DNA of 64,000 nt, from assembly GCA_941918925.1 (NCBI GenBank), contig OW799233.1, positions 143,346,223-143,410,222 on the forward strand. Reading direction: 5' to 3'. The notes under the pieces are model-generated. The model did no database searches. It had not been told where the DNA came from and saw only the letters and a program-made list of their open reading frames with translations. Shown one piece after another: positions 1 to 11,838 of this stretch; positions within the stretch are counted from its first letter, which is position 1, and the number at the start of each line of letters is the position of its first letter. The translations under genes were made by a program, and so were the position numbers. The DNA comes from Phyto melanocephala. Lineage: Eukaryota; Arthropoda; Insecta; Diptera; Rhinophoridae.

Positions 1-228
1 GCATTGTTGGCCATGTAAACACATGATCTCCAATGACACGCTAATGTTAAAATCATTAATGTTTTCACCTAAATTTTATCACTTTGTCACCAGTTGAACC
101 CCTGCAAATTCCCTTTTTTGTCATCGATTTTTTTGCTGGGTAGTTTTGTTGTTAGTGCAATTTTATTCAAATTCTTCCTTCTATTGGACTTTTTTCTTAA
201 AAACTTTCTTTCTTTTTTCAAACAATTA
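1..228 (+). repeat. Direct repeat, copy 1 (479-bp spacing)
   Basis: This stretch reads identically to 480-707. The copy spacing is 479 bp, so the region looks like a tandem duplication whose unit probably begins left of the window. The copies part after a shared ACAATTA: copy 1 runs into an AAT/AAAT-rich low-complexity tract, while copy 2 continues into different sequence. No coding content is recognised in it. Confidence 0.9.
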
Positions 229-479
229 AATAATAATAAAAATAATAAAAATAAAAATAAATAATTGTTTTGTCTTATTTATGGTATCTAGGTCGTTATG
301 TCCCTTTGAACCGCTATTCTTTATAATATTCTGGTAGTACAATTTAAAAAAAAAAAATTTGGTTATATTTTTTCACAACTTTAAATATATGTGGATTATC
401 AAAAATAATTTATCCAATATATCTAAACAATGTATGATTTATTCTTCACAGAATATAAATTTCTAGTTGAACACAGGCA

Positions 480-707
480 GCATTGTTGGCCATGTAAACA
501 CATGATCTCCAATGACACGCTAATGTTAAAATCATTAATGTTTTCACCTAAATTTTATCACTTTGTCACCAGTTGAACCCCTGCAAATTCCCTTTTTTGT
601 CATCGATTTTTTTGCTGGGTAGTTTTGTTGTTAGTGCAATTTTATTCAAATTCTTCCTTCTATTGGACTTTTTTCTTAAAAACTTTCTTTCTTTTTTCAA
701 ACAATTA
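480..707 (+). repeat. Direct repeat, copy 2 (479-bp spacing)
   Basis: Second copy of the 228-bp segment at the window start, in the same orientation and with no mismatch seen by eye. Identity over non-coding DNA implies a recent duplication or an assembly effect. The open frame that crosses it (573-800) is compositionally AT-driven and is not treated as a gene. Confidence 0.9.
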
Positions 708-1063
708 TTTTATTTGATAGTTTTCTTTTTGCTGCAAACAATTAGATATTATCTGGCAATAAAATGTTCTCTTTCTTTCTCATTTGGAAAATCCATCTAG
801 TAGATTTTGAGCAGCTTGTCAACTTATTTTCTTTCAAAGACCGTCAAAAAGCATTAAAGTCTATTTTGCTTTGATTTTCGTAAAAAAGTTTTTGTATAGT
901 TTTCTGATTTTATTGCTTGTTTAGGTGATTTCTTGTTAATACTTTATCAGATTAAAAAAAAAACAAATATGTTAAGGGAACTCATTATATGTATGGTAAG
1001 TAAAGAATGGCAAAATTTTAGGCAGACTTTCAATCTTTTTTCACAATTAAAATCAAGTTTTTC
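708..1063. other. AT-rich single-copy DNA, nothing recognised
   Basis: No gene, RNA or repeat signature is seen between the duplicated segment and the DINE-like element. Confidence 0.5.
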
Positions 1064-1928
1064 AACAAGTAAAAGTGCTATATTCGGCCGTGCCGAATCT
1101 TATATACCCTTCACAACGTGTAATCATGCAATAACAGTAGTTTGTATCACCATTCCATATGATATACGTACATACATATAAAAAACATACATATATAAAA
1201 ACATCCCATTGTAAAATTATAAATTTACGTATATATGTTAAAAAAAAATTAAAAAAAAATTTAAAAAAAAAAATTTAAAAAAAAATTTAAAAAAAAAATT
1301 TAAAAAAAAATTAAAAAAAAAAAATTTTAAAAATAATTAAAATATATATAATAAATATAAAACAAAAAAAAAATATTTGAAAAAAAAAATAATAATAAAA
1401 ATATAAATAACATATTAAATAAAAAATAAAAAAAAATAAAAAAAAATATTAAAAAAAAATATAAAAAAAATAAAAAAATTTTTTTTGCGTCAGCTGGGAT
1501 TCAATCCCACGTTTTCTCTAACTAGTATACACGTTTGTATGTATGTTGTTGTTGTAATGTTGTTTTTGTGAAAAAAAATCGAGGTGGTCGTGGGTTTTTG
1601 CTCATATCTCACTTGTTTATGTACCGATGTTTCTGATTTTCAATACCAATCTACTCCCGAATATTTCTGATATTTTATTACCTCACCCGAGTCCAAGCGA
1701 TGTCGGGGGGCTTCAAAAAGTTGATTTCAACATACACACGGACAGATGGTCAGACGGACAGACGGACAGACAGACAGACTGACAGACTGACAGGGCTTAA
1801 TCGACTCCCCTATTCATAAGCTTTCAGAAAATATATACTTTATGGGGTCGGAAATCAAAATTGTAGAAATTTCACACGGAATGACAAACCTATATATACC
1901 CTTTTTCACTGTGTGAAGGGTATAATAA
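1064..1928 (+). mobile_element. DINE-1-like (Helitron-related) non-autonomous element, short form
   Basis: Begins AACAAGTAAAAG and has near its start a small hairpin, TTCGGC-CGT-GCCGAA, followed by TATACCC. It ends GAAGGGTATAATAA. Near the 3' end it has a CAGACGGA-type microsatellite (about 1737-1790), a CTTTATGGGGTCGG block and CACACGGAATGAC. The same landmarks recur in reverse at 36097-36836 and in the 3.36-kb copies. The hairpin, the GACGGACA microsatellite and the TATAAAGTATAT-like block resemble Drosophila INE-1/DINE-1, which is known to be Helitron/Helentron-derived. The family assignment is inference; the end landmarks are seen directly. It encodes no protein. Confidence 0.75.
1225..1478. 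repeat. A-rich low-complexity tract
   Basis: About 250 bases almost entirely of A runs broken by short T runs, inside the DINE-like element. The copy at 36097-36836 has a T-rich tract at the equivalent place (about 36450-36660, opposite orientation), so the tract belongs to the family. Confidence 0.85.
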
Positions 1929-1950
1929 ATTGTTTTTGTAATTAATATGT

Positions 1951-2082
1951 GCTTGATAGTGTTGCTTCTTGATTTGTTGTGATTTTTTTGCAGTATACTT
2001 TCAGTTTTAAAAATTGTTCGAAAAATAGTCTAAATATATCAAATCAAACGATCTTGGTGGCCAAATTAATATTCCTCTACAA
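1951..2082 (-). pseudogene. Mariner-like transposase relic (C-terminal third)
   Basis: Translated on the minus strand this gives WPPRSFDLIYLDYF followed by FLKLKVYCKKITT. It aligns by eye with WPARSCDLTPLDFILWG...FLKSMVYANKPTTT in the better preserved element at 46640-47545. It contains the region of the third catalytic aspartate (the LDY motif) and the start of the C-terminal tail. Only about 45 residues are readable; the rest has decayed. It lies directly after a DINE-like element, but no terminal repeats are seen. It is a dead fragment and too short to name beyond the mariner/Tc1 group. Confidence 0.6.
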
Positions 2083-4265
2083 GAAAAAATAAAACTTTTG
2101 AAAAATTTTTATTTCCATTCTTTTATTTGTCTTAATATTTGGCGAAACTTCTCCCATCTCTTCGTCTAAGTTATCAATTTTTACCACAAAATGTTTCGGA
2201 TTATATCCCTGTAGTATTTTCATTGATCAATGATACTTATAAAGTTAAGACACCCTTTTTTAATTTTTAAAATTGCATGAAAATCTATGAATATAGTGAG
2301 GTAAACTTTTGCAATTTTAAAGACGCCTTAATTTTCAATAAAATAAATATTCACATAAATAACTCAAACAAGATGTTTTATTTTTGAAATATTGTTTAGA
2401 TTCCATGTACATCTTTCACTAAACCTTTATTTACGAATAATTTGAGATCATAATTTATGAATTGAACCAAAAAGCAAATTTGTACTAAAAACATTATATT
2501 TTTACTCTTGAAGTAACTCGCGCTAATCTAGAGCGTTTAAAAAAACGCTGACCATCAAAAATACGATTTTTAGGTCTTCGTGACTAATATAATATTTGTT
2601 TACATGTGATTTGTATCAAAATTTAAACCAACAGGACAACCTAACAACACTGTTGAATAAAAATTGGTTAAGCTGTATTTACTCTTTCATACGTTATTTT
2701 AAACACTACATGAAAATATGCAGAAACTGTTAAGAAGAAATTTATTTAGTAATATTTTTCAATTAAATATAAGCCTTTTTATTTCTTTATTGAAATGTAT
2801 AATTAAATATTTTAAGCAAAAGTGAACAAATTTTATAAGAAAGTTAAGTAAAATTTAAAATTTTTAGAGAAGAAAAAATATATATGTACATATCAACAAG
2901 AATTTTGTATAAAAAAATTTTAGAATTAAAGAAAAATTGTTTGCTTAAATATGCACGTAATACGGATAAGCTAAACTGATAGATAATGGTGTTTAGTAGC
3001 TATTTAATTTTTAAACATTTTTAGTAAGCCTTGTCTCTTTATTAGGGAATTTATTTTTCAAACACAAAGTATTTCAATGGTAAGTTTTTCGGTATAATAG
3101 ATATTTTATTTCCACTAAGGCATAAGTCCAATCACTAGTCCCTATTTGAGGTGTTTTTTTAAGAATTGTTAAGAAAATGTTTATTTAAAAAACTCACAGA
3201 AAATATTGGAGCAAAAAAAATTGCCAACTTTGTATTAAATTGTATGCTAAATTTTTTACTAATAAAATGAGATATAGACAAAACGTAAATATAACAAAAA
3301 TTTATTCATAAAATTTACTTTTTCAACTGTTTTTGCAGCCAGAATATCAAAATAGTATCAATTGAAAAATAAATACGTAAGAGTGATATATTCAGCCCTA
3401 AAGAATCGGAAAATAGTTTTTATTATGATATGCATAGTGACATACATTTCACATTTAATGTTATACTGAATCTTGGTAAATGTTTCCGACGTTATTTTTA
3501 GTTTTAAATTTTTACAAGGTTAGCCGTAATCTACTACTCAATTCCTTAAATTTTATATCCATATTAATAGGGTTAAAAATAATGCCATCTCGGTTTTTAC
3601 ACTTTTTCATAGTTTGCTGTTTTTTTTACTGGTTAAACTCATTTATTTAATACCAATATTGTGGGGATTCAAATTTATAAGGCCGTAATTACTATAACAA
3701 CTGATATTTTCGTCTTTTTATTTTGGATCTCATCTTGGATTTTAACTGTTTCATAGTTTGCTATCTTCTACCCGTCAAGTAATTTCATTTAAGGTAAACA
3801 TTTTTATATATAACGATTGCACTATATTTATTGTTTTATATTAATTTTTATTTTTTCAAATTAAGCACTTTCATTTGATGCCCATCTTGAGACTGTCGGT
3901 TGTCTAGAAGTCCAGCAATTGAGTTTTGTTTGTAAATTTTCGAAAAAGCACCAAAGTAGTTGTATATATGTGCCTGTTTTTTAGTTAGTTTCAGACTGAT
4001 TTATTGAATTTTTTATAGTTTTTACAAAAGATTTTTTTGAGCTGGAGCAGCATGGCATATTTAAAAAAAATTATTTGTTTTTTAAATTTTTGTACATAAC
4101 TTTGCCAATTAGTGAGAGAGTTTTACAAAATTTTTAACAAATACCTGAAGAGGCATATTATTTATATAGTTGTTAGCAAATGAGTCCACAAATTACCTAA
4201 GAGCTACAAAATTATATATTTCGTGTACAGTTATAGGAAAAACAGAGGCAATCATGTTTAATTGT
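2083..4265. other. AT-rich non-coding DNA
   Basis: About 2.2 kb with no readable protein, RNA gene or terminal repeat. The part next to the mariner relic (2083-2260) may hold more decayed transposase, but I could not align it. Confidence 0.4.
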
Positions 4266-4269
4266 TCAT

Positions 4270-4490
4270 ATGTAACTTAGAAACGTAAGTAGAGATTGTT
4301 CTGGGTTTCGGCAGCCATGTGGTTTCTTGCAAAAGTCAATTTCAATTAACACACGGATAAGCGAACATTAGAAAAATTGACAGATAGACAGACGTTTATC
4401 GAACATCATAGACTTTCGGAAAATATATACTTTTTTGTGGTCAGAAACGAATATTGCAGAAACTATAGACGGAATGACTAGAGCGGCCCC
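4270..4490 (+). mobile_element. Degenerate DINE-1-like fragment (3' part)
   Basis: Retains the order of landmarks seen in the 1064-1928 copy: a block with ACACACGGATAAG, then GACAGATAGACAGACG, then GACTTTCGGAAAATATATAC, then GACGGAATGACTAGAG. Both true ends are lost and many substitutions are present, so this is an old copy. Confidence 0.6.
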
Positions 4491-7400
4491 AACGCATATT
4501 TTAAATAAAATTGAACATTTTCAGTGATTACAATATATTTACACAAACACACCTTGACGCAAAAATTCTAATAGTATACAAAAGTATTAAAAATAAAAGT
4601 TTAGCGAGTGATCCAACAAAAGAAATTACATAATGTTTATGCCTTCTCCTGTAAAGTGGCAGTTATTTAAGGCCAAATACTCAACCAGTAACAAACGACA
4701 TACCCTTGGCACCATAAGTAAAATATACAAAAAAATCTTTTATTTTTCTGCCTAGTATTAATAGTAAAGATCAATACTACATGTGTTAAACTGAGCAGTT
4801 ATAGTTTCTGTTATTGGCTGGTTTTTGTCATAAAATAAATAAGAAAACTGTGCTTGGGAATAGTTTTCATCTAATCGTTCTCGCATATACTTAAAATAGA
4901 ATACCAGGTAAAACGTTCTATATTTATTATATTGAAATGAAAATATGTGTTTTAATAGGGACAATAATTTGTAAATTTTTTCATTTAGCATATAATATTC
5001 ACATATTTATTGTCTTTTAAAAAGCTATTTCCAATAAATATAATAATTTGTTAATTAAGCGAGTTAAATCACTGCTAACTTGTCACCTTTTATTAACGTA
5101 TGCGTGAATTTATTTTTATAAAAACCGTTTAAGTTATAACATTCAAACAATAACACAAAATTGTTTCAGCAATAAACTAAAGCATCCTTGTCCATAATTA
5201 AATCGATATTTTTTTTCGCAGATATAAATATTTATTTCCAAATATTCCCCAATTGTGTATGTGAATTTATTTATCTTTTAAAATTGCGTTCAGACACTCA
5301 AAACTGTCATATAAAATTATATAAACTCACATCAGACTGTGGCCACAAATTGGCACTTTATATGATGACTAATGTCATAAACAATTCTGTTTTATTTTTT
5401 ATAAGTATGAGTCTATATATATGTAGATAGTACATGTGTTTACTTTAATATGACAAGCTAAGTTTGTTAATTTATTGCAAGAGTATGTTGTGCTGATGAT
5501 GGTTTATGTCTTTATAGTTGCATAGTGGGGTACAATTAAAATTCTTGTAGAAACAATAATCCTCGCTTTTAATTAACTAAAAGATTTTATTGTTTCTGCA
5601 GCCAATCTGACGCTTAAGTAAAGTTTAATTACAGATACATGACTTAAGAAGTACCTTGTAAAAAAATTACGACGCAGTGATTTTGCAAGGAAGCAACTGA
5701 TGATGAAGTGATTAAATTAAGGGCAAAACACTAATGACTTTAACATTGGCATGTCGCTGGACATTAAATATAAATGCACTATACTCAATGATAAAAATTG
5801 TATGGAAGTCATGCATATTAAAATGAAGCCATTGTTTCATAAGTAAATGGATGCCGTTTACATTAAATATTCTCGGTATTTTGCACTCATTTTAAATACA
5901 CTATTTAGGATAAATTATTTCGCATTTTGGGAGCCTTTTAGGATGAATTCTTTTTTACTATTGATTTAGAAATCCTGTAATTGTAACTACTCACTTTGCA
6001 CTACTTCCTTTCTTGCTTCGTAACAATAAGTAGAAACTTGAATTAAATTTATTATTATTTTTGGAAACCTGGTAGTTAATTCTGTTCTAACTGGCGTGTA
6101 TAAGCTTGTAGTGATCTCTGTCTACCACACAAGAATCTAATGGAAATAAGAAAAGTTAATAACGCAACTATAGCCGAGGTCTCAGATAAACTAAATTTTG
6201 TTTAGCTTTTGGAATCTAAACCCGGTTTCTTTTTTTTTTTTAAATATAATTATATTAGAACTTAATAACATTATTCAAAATTACATATTAAATAACCATA
6301 AGTTGGTATTTTTATATACCATTGCTTGCTGCAATGGTGATCAGAATATGTGTTTATTTTTTGATTAAACATATTACTCACTAATTTGCAGGACTTTGAT
6401 ATCTCAGTACCAAGGCTGGGACAGATATTCAATTAGTCTATATGAAATAACATCTTTTGCATAAAAAATGCAAGTCTACAGACTGAGCCAGCTATGATAT
6501 TTTGATTTTATTACATACACGTTAACGCCTACCTGTAGGGTTCTTAATTTACTATGTTGAGTTGTAGGAAGAAAAATATTTTAAAAATTTCAAAAGGAAG
6601 TTCTATATAAGTACATTCAGCAAAGCCTATTTCAATCCTTTTATTTTGAATTGTTCAATATTATGCTCTACCTAAAAAACTTCTGAGTAATTTTTAAAAA
6701 AATTCAGTATGGCTGTTGTAAAGAACTTTTATTACCTGTCTGAAGATCCTTGACTTCAGACTTGAAATTTTAATAAAAATGTTTCAGATATACAAGCTGA
6801 GAAAAACCTGGTTTTCGCCAAATATTTCAGTAAGAGCATTTTTCTTCTTTTTCACTTTGAATTACTAAAACGCCAATGAAGAAATAGCCAGTGAATGAAG
6901 GGCTAAATGAACGATACACGATACACGAGCACATACACTACATAAACTTAAAACGTTAAAGCACAGATTGGTTTCTTTGTTTTAATTTTATTTTTATTTT
7001 CATGGTCCCTTCACACACTGGATTAAGATTTAAGCTATCAATTTTTGTTCTTTTCGTAACACACGGTAATAATTGTTTCTGGCATAATTTGTATACGTGT
7101 ATAAAGCTTTTGTGTGTATACGTGTTTTTTTTTTTACGTTTGACTTTGCGTACATAAATAGTTTTAAGCGCATAAATTTAAAATCCACGCGAATATGGTG
7201 AAAATGTGAAAGACAGCATATTGTCTGTTTTGAGCAGAAAAACCAAGTTAAAATATTAGTAATAGCAAAACAAAACATAATGGCCATATTAAAAAGTCAA
7301 TATAAGGCCAATTCATTGCCTTTCTAAAAGCCAATATGCATGGAAAGTATGCTTGCGCGACCAGCACCCATCTTTTTTTGAGTTCATTGTTACACCACGA

Positions 7401-8257
7401 TGTATTGGTTTTGTGCTGCTTGTGCGGGGTTAAGGCTGGTTGAAACTTTACGCCATTAAATAACCATACTCTTCACGTCTTTTGCTAACAAACAGTCATT
7501 TTGATCTGGCACAATTAGTCTAATGTGTGAAGGGCCATGGAGTTGAGATTGTGTTGCGCCAATATTGCTTACAAAAAAAAGCAACAAAATAAAACAGAAA
7601 CAATTTCCCAATTATGACAAAGTGGTTTAAATTTAAAAAAAAAATCTATTATTATTCTCTTTGAAATGATTTACAAAAACCGAATTTTTTTTCGGGCTCC
7701 GCAGATGATACAAATGGCTTGATAAAGAGCTTCAAGTTTGGGATTAAAAATCAAGTATTTCTAACCTTTTAATAATCCGTTCGTTGACAAATACAACATC
7801 AGCGAAACACAACTGACATGTACAAACGTAAAATGAGAAATATTATTTATTTAATACCAAATCATAGAACCTAATCGTATTTTCAACAGGAAAATTTAAT
7901 GTATAATACCAATTGTATAAGGTCGCTTTCACACAGAAAAAAATAAAAATTAATAAAACTTACGAAATTAATGTTATTTTATACAGATTTTTTTTTAATT
8001 TTTTTAATTTAAAGCTCATTGCCGCTAACCTGTTTAGGGTAAATAAAAAGTTTTCAGATATATGAGATTGACACATGGATACGGTATGTTGTGTTAGTTG
8101 TGTTGTGTGTTGTTTGTGCTACAACACAATTCTTATGTACAGAAATATATCATAAACAAATTCATATCAGTCTGACCCAACATTAAAAGGGAAAAATTAA
8201 AAATTTTAAAGCACTGTGCCAGTGTGCACTCCATTGCAAGCATTGTAACTGTCAAAT
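4491..8257. other. AT-rich non-coding DNA
   Basis: No gene or repeat family is recognised. Open frames here (for example 4758-4991 minus, 5188-5430 plus, 7030-7287 minus) have no familiar motif and the composition of background. The part at about 7320-7560 is less AT-rich than its surroundings, but no product can be read from it. Confidence 0.4.

Positions 8258-8287
<30 letters not shown>
8258..8287. repeat. (GT)n microsatellite
   Basis: About 12 consecutive GT units followed by GTGCGTG. Confidence 0.95.
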
Positions 8288-8289
<2 letters not shown>

Positions 8290-8547
8290 TATATAAATTT
8301 ATTAGAATGACTAAAATGACACTTGTCGTAGTGTTGTTTTGTACGTGTCGGCGAGTTTCTTTCTCGCAAAGGTAAAAAATGTTGATTTTGAACTTAATTG
8401 CATTTCAAAAAAGATGACAGTTTAAAATGAGAATAATAAATAATACGTTCAGCGGAGATTGTTGGAGCATTAAGATTTATGCACAAGAACAACATTAAAT
8501 GAATTAACAGAGTAAACAGAACAAATTTTTAACAGAGTAATACGATT

Positions 8548-9077
8548 GACAGACGACAGCGTTAATTTGCATTAGAGTCTCACTAATGCAAATCAAAATT
8601 TTGCTGTGACAGACGACAGTTTTTGCATTTAGTAAAAATTGTAAATGCACTAGCAATCACAAATCTGAACATGTTGGTGCAAGCTGGGATGGCAGAAGGA
8701 CACTCTGAAATAATAGAAAGGGAATTGTGGAAATTCGTAGGTTTAATGGTATCTTTTCATGGAGGTTTTAATTCATATGTAGGTATATGGTAAGACCGTA
8801 ACAGCACTTTTTGTGAGAGTGACGTGCTTACGATGGACGATACCATTATTAAGGAAAACTTACACCTAAACAGAAAAGCATTCCAATAAATACATATGTG
8901 AAAAAGTTCAACATATCGAATCTATTTTTATTTTTAAATTTTTAAATTTTTTGATTGATTGCCGACCGTGATATGATTTAGTGTATTTACGTAAAATCAA
9001 ACACACGTTGGAATGGGGATAATTCATAAGTTAATTTGAATTAAGTCTTTTAATGCAAATTAACGCTGTCGTCTGTC
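8548..9077. mobile_element. 530-bp element with 27-bp perfect terminal inverted repeats
   Basis: The segment 8548-8574 (starts GACAGACGACAGCG, ends TTTGCATTA) is repeated exactly as its reverse complement at 9051-9077. A third, partial GACAGACGACAG sits inside at 8608-8619, next to an inverted ATTTGCATTAG-type stretch. No transposase is readable between the ends, so this looks like a non-autonomous DNA transposon (MITE-like). No clear target duplication is seen, so the true ends could differ by a few bases. Confidence 0.6.
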
Positions 9078-10849
9078 TATGGTATAAGTTATACATTTGA
9101 AGTAAGAAAAAAGGTCTTAAATAAGTAAAAATTGCAGTTAAAGTTATTACTTGGGAGTTATTAATTTGTTTTTTCTTTCTTTTGGTATCACAACTACTTC
9201 CAATCGTAATCATTTGCATTTTAAGCAATAATTAAGAACAAAATCAAATACTGTAGGTAAAAATATTTATACATGTGTTAAGTTAAATAAAATTCCGTAC
9301 AATATACGTAAATTCATTTAAATGTTACACAAATTCATTAAGCATTAAATTTTTGGCATATCACTTGGTATTTTAAATTTAACCACTTTTTTCGGAAACA
9401 CTCCCATTTACTATTTTGGGCGAGGTGGTCCACTTACCCAAAAAAAAAAAAAAAATAATTTTTTGTATTAAATATTTTTTAATATATTTCTACTTTGTCC
9501 TTTTATTTAAAAATATTTTAAAAAATGAATGTATTTCCTTTTGAATTCTTTTACGTTAAACTTTCTATCCTAAAATAAACTTTTCTTGAAACGTATTTTT
9601 TTATCTTTTTTTTTCAACATTTCCTGTCATTTCGATTGTCTGTTTCTTATTTGTTTGTTTGCTTGTTTGTTTGTTACTTATTTGACAGGTTAAATGGACA
9701 CGTCTCTTTAGGATTTGTAAACATCAACAAAAAAAAGAAAAGATGAGAAAACTAGGTCATGCATCAATTCTACATCTACTTAACTTAAGGGATTTTGGTA
9801 AGAAATATGTTCTTTATCCATGTTTATATGTATACATTTACATATACACCTTTAATATATCCACTACAACTAACAAACGGAAATATCTAGACATCTGTTA
9901 AAGAAGAATTTAAACGAGATTTCGAAAGTAACAACAAAAATTACTCAAAAACTAAAAATGTTATTTCTGTGCAAGAAAAAAGCTTATATTTCGTCATGCT
10001 TAACGCTTAAGTAACCAGAGGTTCAATTTGCCATTTTATTTAAGCATTTAAAGGTTTACTTGAAAATAATAGCTGTTGTATCCACAATAGCACAAAACCA
10101 TAGCAATTTGATCAAACAAGTGTTTTGTTAACGTAAAGTTTTATTTTTATTATATTTATACCCTTTACGGCCTTTGACTACTTATGTTAAAGATCCCTTA
10201 TTTCATATTAAAAACTTTACAATAACAGACACAGTTATCAAATATCAGTATATTGAAATAGTCGGTCACAGGCCTAAAGTACACACCTTTAAATTCTTTT
10301 TGCTGACACAATTCCCATGAATGCATATTGAAATAAACAACCTGTGTGGGAAAAGTGACAATAAGAAATTTGTTTAGCAACAACATAACTTTAAAGCTAG
10401 GCAAGCATTTAAAGAAAGCGTTTGATTAAATAATTCAGTCAATATCCAAGATGTTTTATTGAAGATTTTTGGTAAAAAAAAGGCAAAAGTATTAGCCAAA
10501 ATTGTATTTTTACAATTAAAGATAGCGAATGCATTATAAATCGCTAATAATAAATTCAATATAAGTCTATTTTATTTAAAATCGCTATTTTATCGATTGC
10601 AGTCCTAGTGAGAACATATACATATATTATAAAGCGGCCGTTACCGTTCCTTAAGGACCTTAATTGCTTTTGACAATTTCTTATTTGGTAATAGAGAAAC
10701 GTTTACATAAATATTAGTAAATATTTTATCAAAATTCTAATACTCCCCATAAATCCCATCATACCTTTTGAACACAATTTATCCTCTTCCTACGCGGCCA
10801 ATGACTTAGTAAACATCACAGTTTGCATTATAATTCTCTATTTATAAAC
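9078..10849. other. AT-rich non-coding DNA
   Basis: Poly-A and TTTGTTTG-rich tracts and single-copy sequence. Nothing coding is recognised. Confidence 0.4.
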
Positions 10850-11665
10850 TTGACCTGTGATGCCAAGGATATATATGTATATAGATTTTTCATCTACGAT
10901 ATATACTATATTCATTTCCGACTTTGTAAGGTATATATTTTCTGAAAGCTTATGACTAAAGAAGATAATTTACCAATATCCGTCTGTCCATCTGTCCGTG
11001 TGTTGGTTGATATCAACTTTTTAGAGCAGCAACATGTTTCACAGATCTGTATGTGGTATCTATCAATCCTTGAAAAAATCTTGGAATAAATTTCTATTAA
11101 TATCAAGCACAGTCGTCCTATAACATTCTGAGATATAAATAAATAAACAAGATTGTCTCTGCTTTTTCCCATATTTTTGCCATTCAACTATTTTTAGCCC
11201 TAAGATAATTTAATGACATGTTTGGTACTTTTAATAGCCTTTCGAAATACTCGTGAAAAATGTTTGACAAATCAGTTACAAATCGACAAAGTTATAGGCG
11301 AACATTGTTTGGAAAAAATATATTTAAAAAAAAACATATCGAGTTTTTCAAGCCCTTAAATAATTTTCGGACACAATTAAGACATTAAATTACAACACGT
11401 AGACTCGAAAACTATTCTTGAGAGAAGCTTACAAAGCGAGATAAAAATCACAGAGTACAACTGCTGCGATGTTTGCCCAAAAAGTTTTAAAAAAAAATAA
11501 ATTTTTTCAGCTGCTAAAGTTTTAAGTTCACGAGATTCGCTACAATGAAATGGCGTAATTTAAATTTATATATGGGTCAAATCTAGTATTTAAAAAAGTA
11601 CCGCCTTCTACCCTCTCATTATTGGAATCAAATGCAAGGGGTTTAACAATAGAATAGTTTTTATA
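10850..11665 (-). mobile_element. Degenerate DINE-1-like element
   Basis: Reverse-orientation copy. It has ACCTGTGATGCCAAGGATAT near 10852, a TTTCCGAC block, TTTTCTGAAAGCTTATGA, GTCTGTCCATCTGTCCGTGTG and CAGATCTGTATGTGGTAT. Its inner part (11280-11665) also matches the copy at 58612-59400, sharing AAAGTTATAGG, TTGGAAAAAAT and a GGTCAAATCTAGTAT-type block in the same order. That shows the family has a longer inner region than the short form at 1064. Strongly diverged. Confidence 0.65.
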
Positions 11666-11838
11666 AGAAGCAAACATTAAATGATAAAATTTAAACAAAT
11701 GCCTAATTATAGTGCAGAATAAATGTTAAGACAAAACTAAAAAATGCTTTCGATAACCAAATATTGTTATAGAGAATATAATGTGACCATCGTGATCATG
11801 TTGTAACCATAGTTTTTGCTTGTTTGTAACAGTTTTTA
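11666..11838 (-). mobile_element. Decayed end of the CACACAAA-family inverted-repeat element
   Basis: Matches the reverse complement of roughly 38690-38865. Shared blocks in order are AAACATTAAATGATAAAAT, CAAATATTGTTATAGAGAAT and GTGATCATGTTGTAACCAT. It is therefore one end of an older copy of the element at 38687-39418; the other end is not found. Confidence 0.55.

Noticed and set aside
573..800. 75-codon open frame, hydrophobic and Phe-rich
   Set aside because: T-rich low-complexity sequence read as Phe/Leu; it crosses a duplicated non-coding segment and has no family motif.
1485..1520. GGGATTCAATCCCAC as a tRNA/pol III B box
   Set aside because: No A box and no cloverleaf; it lies inside a DINE-like element, and the inverse copy at about 36430 shows it is family sequence.
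6315..6345. CCATTGC-TTGCT-GCAATGG hairpin as a terminator or small RNA
   Set aside because: Only 7 bp of stem in AT-rich DNA and no supporting context; such short hairpins are expected by chance.
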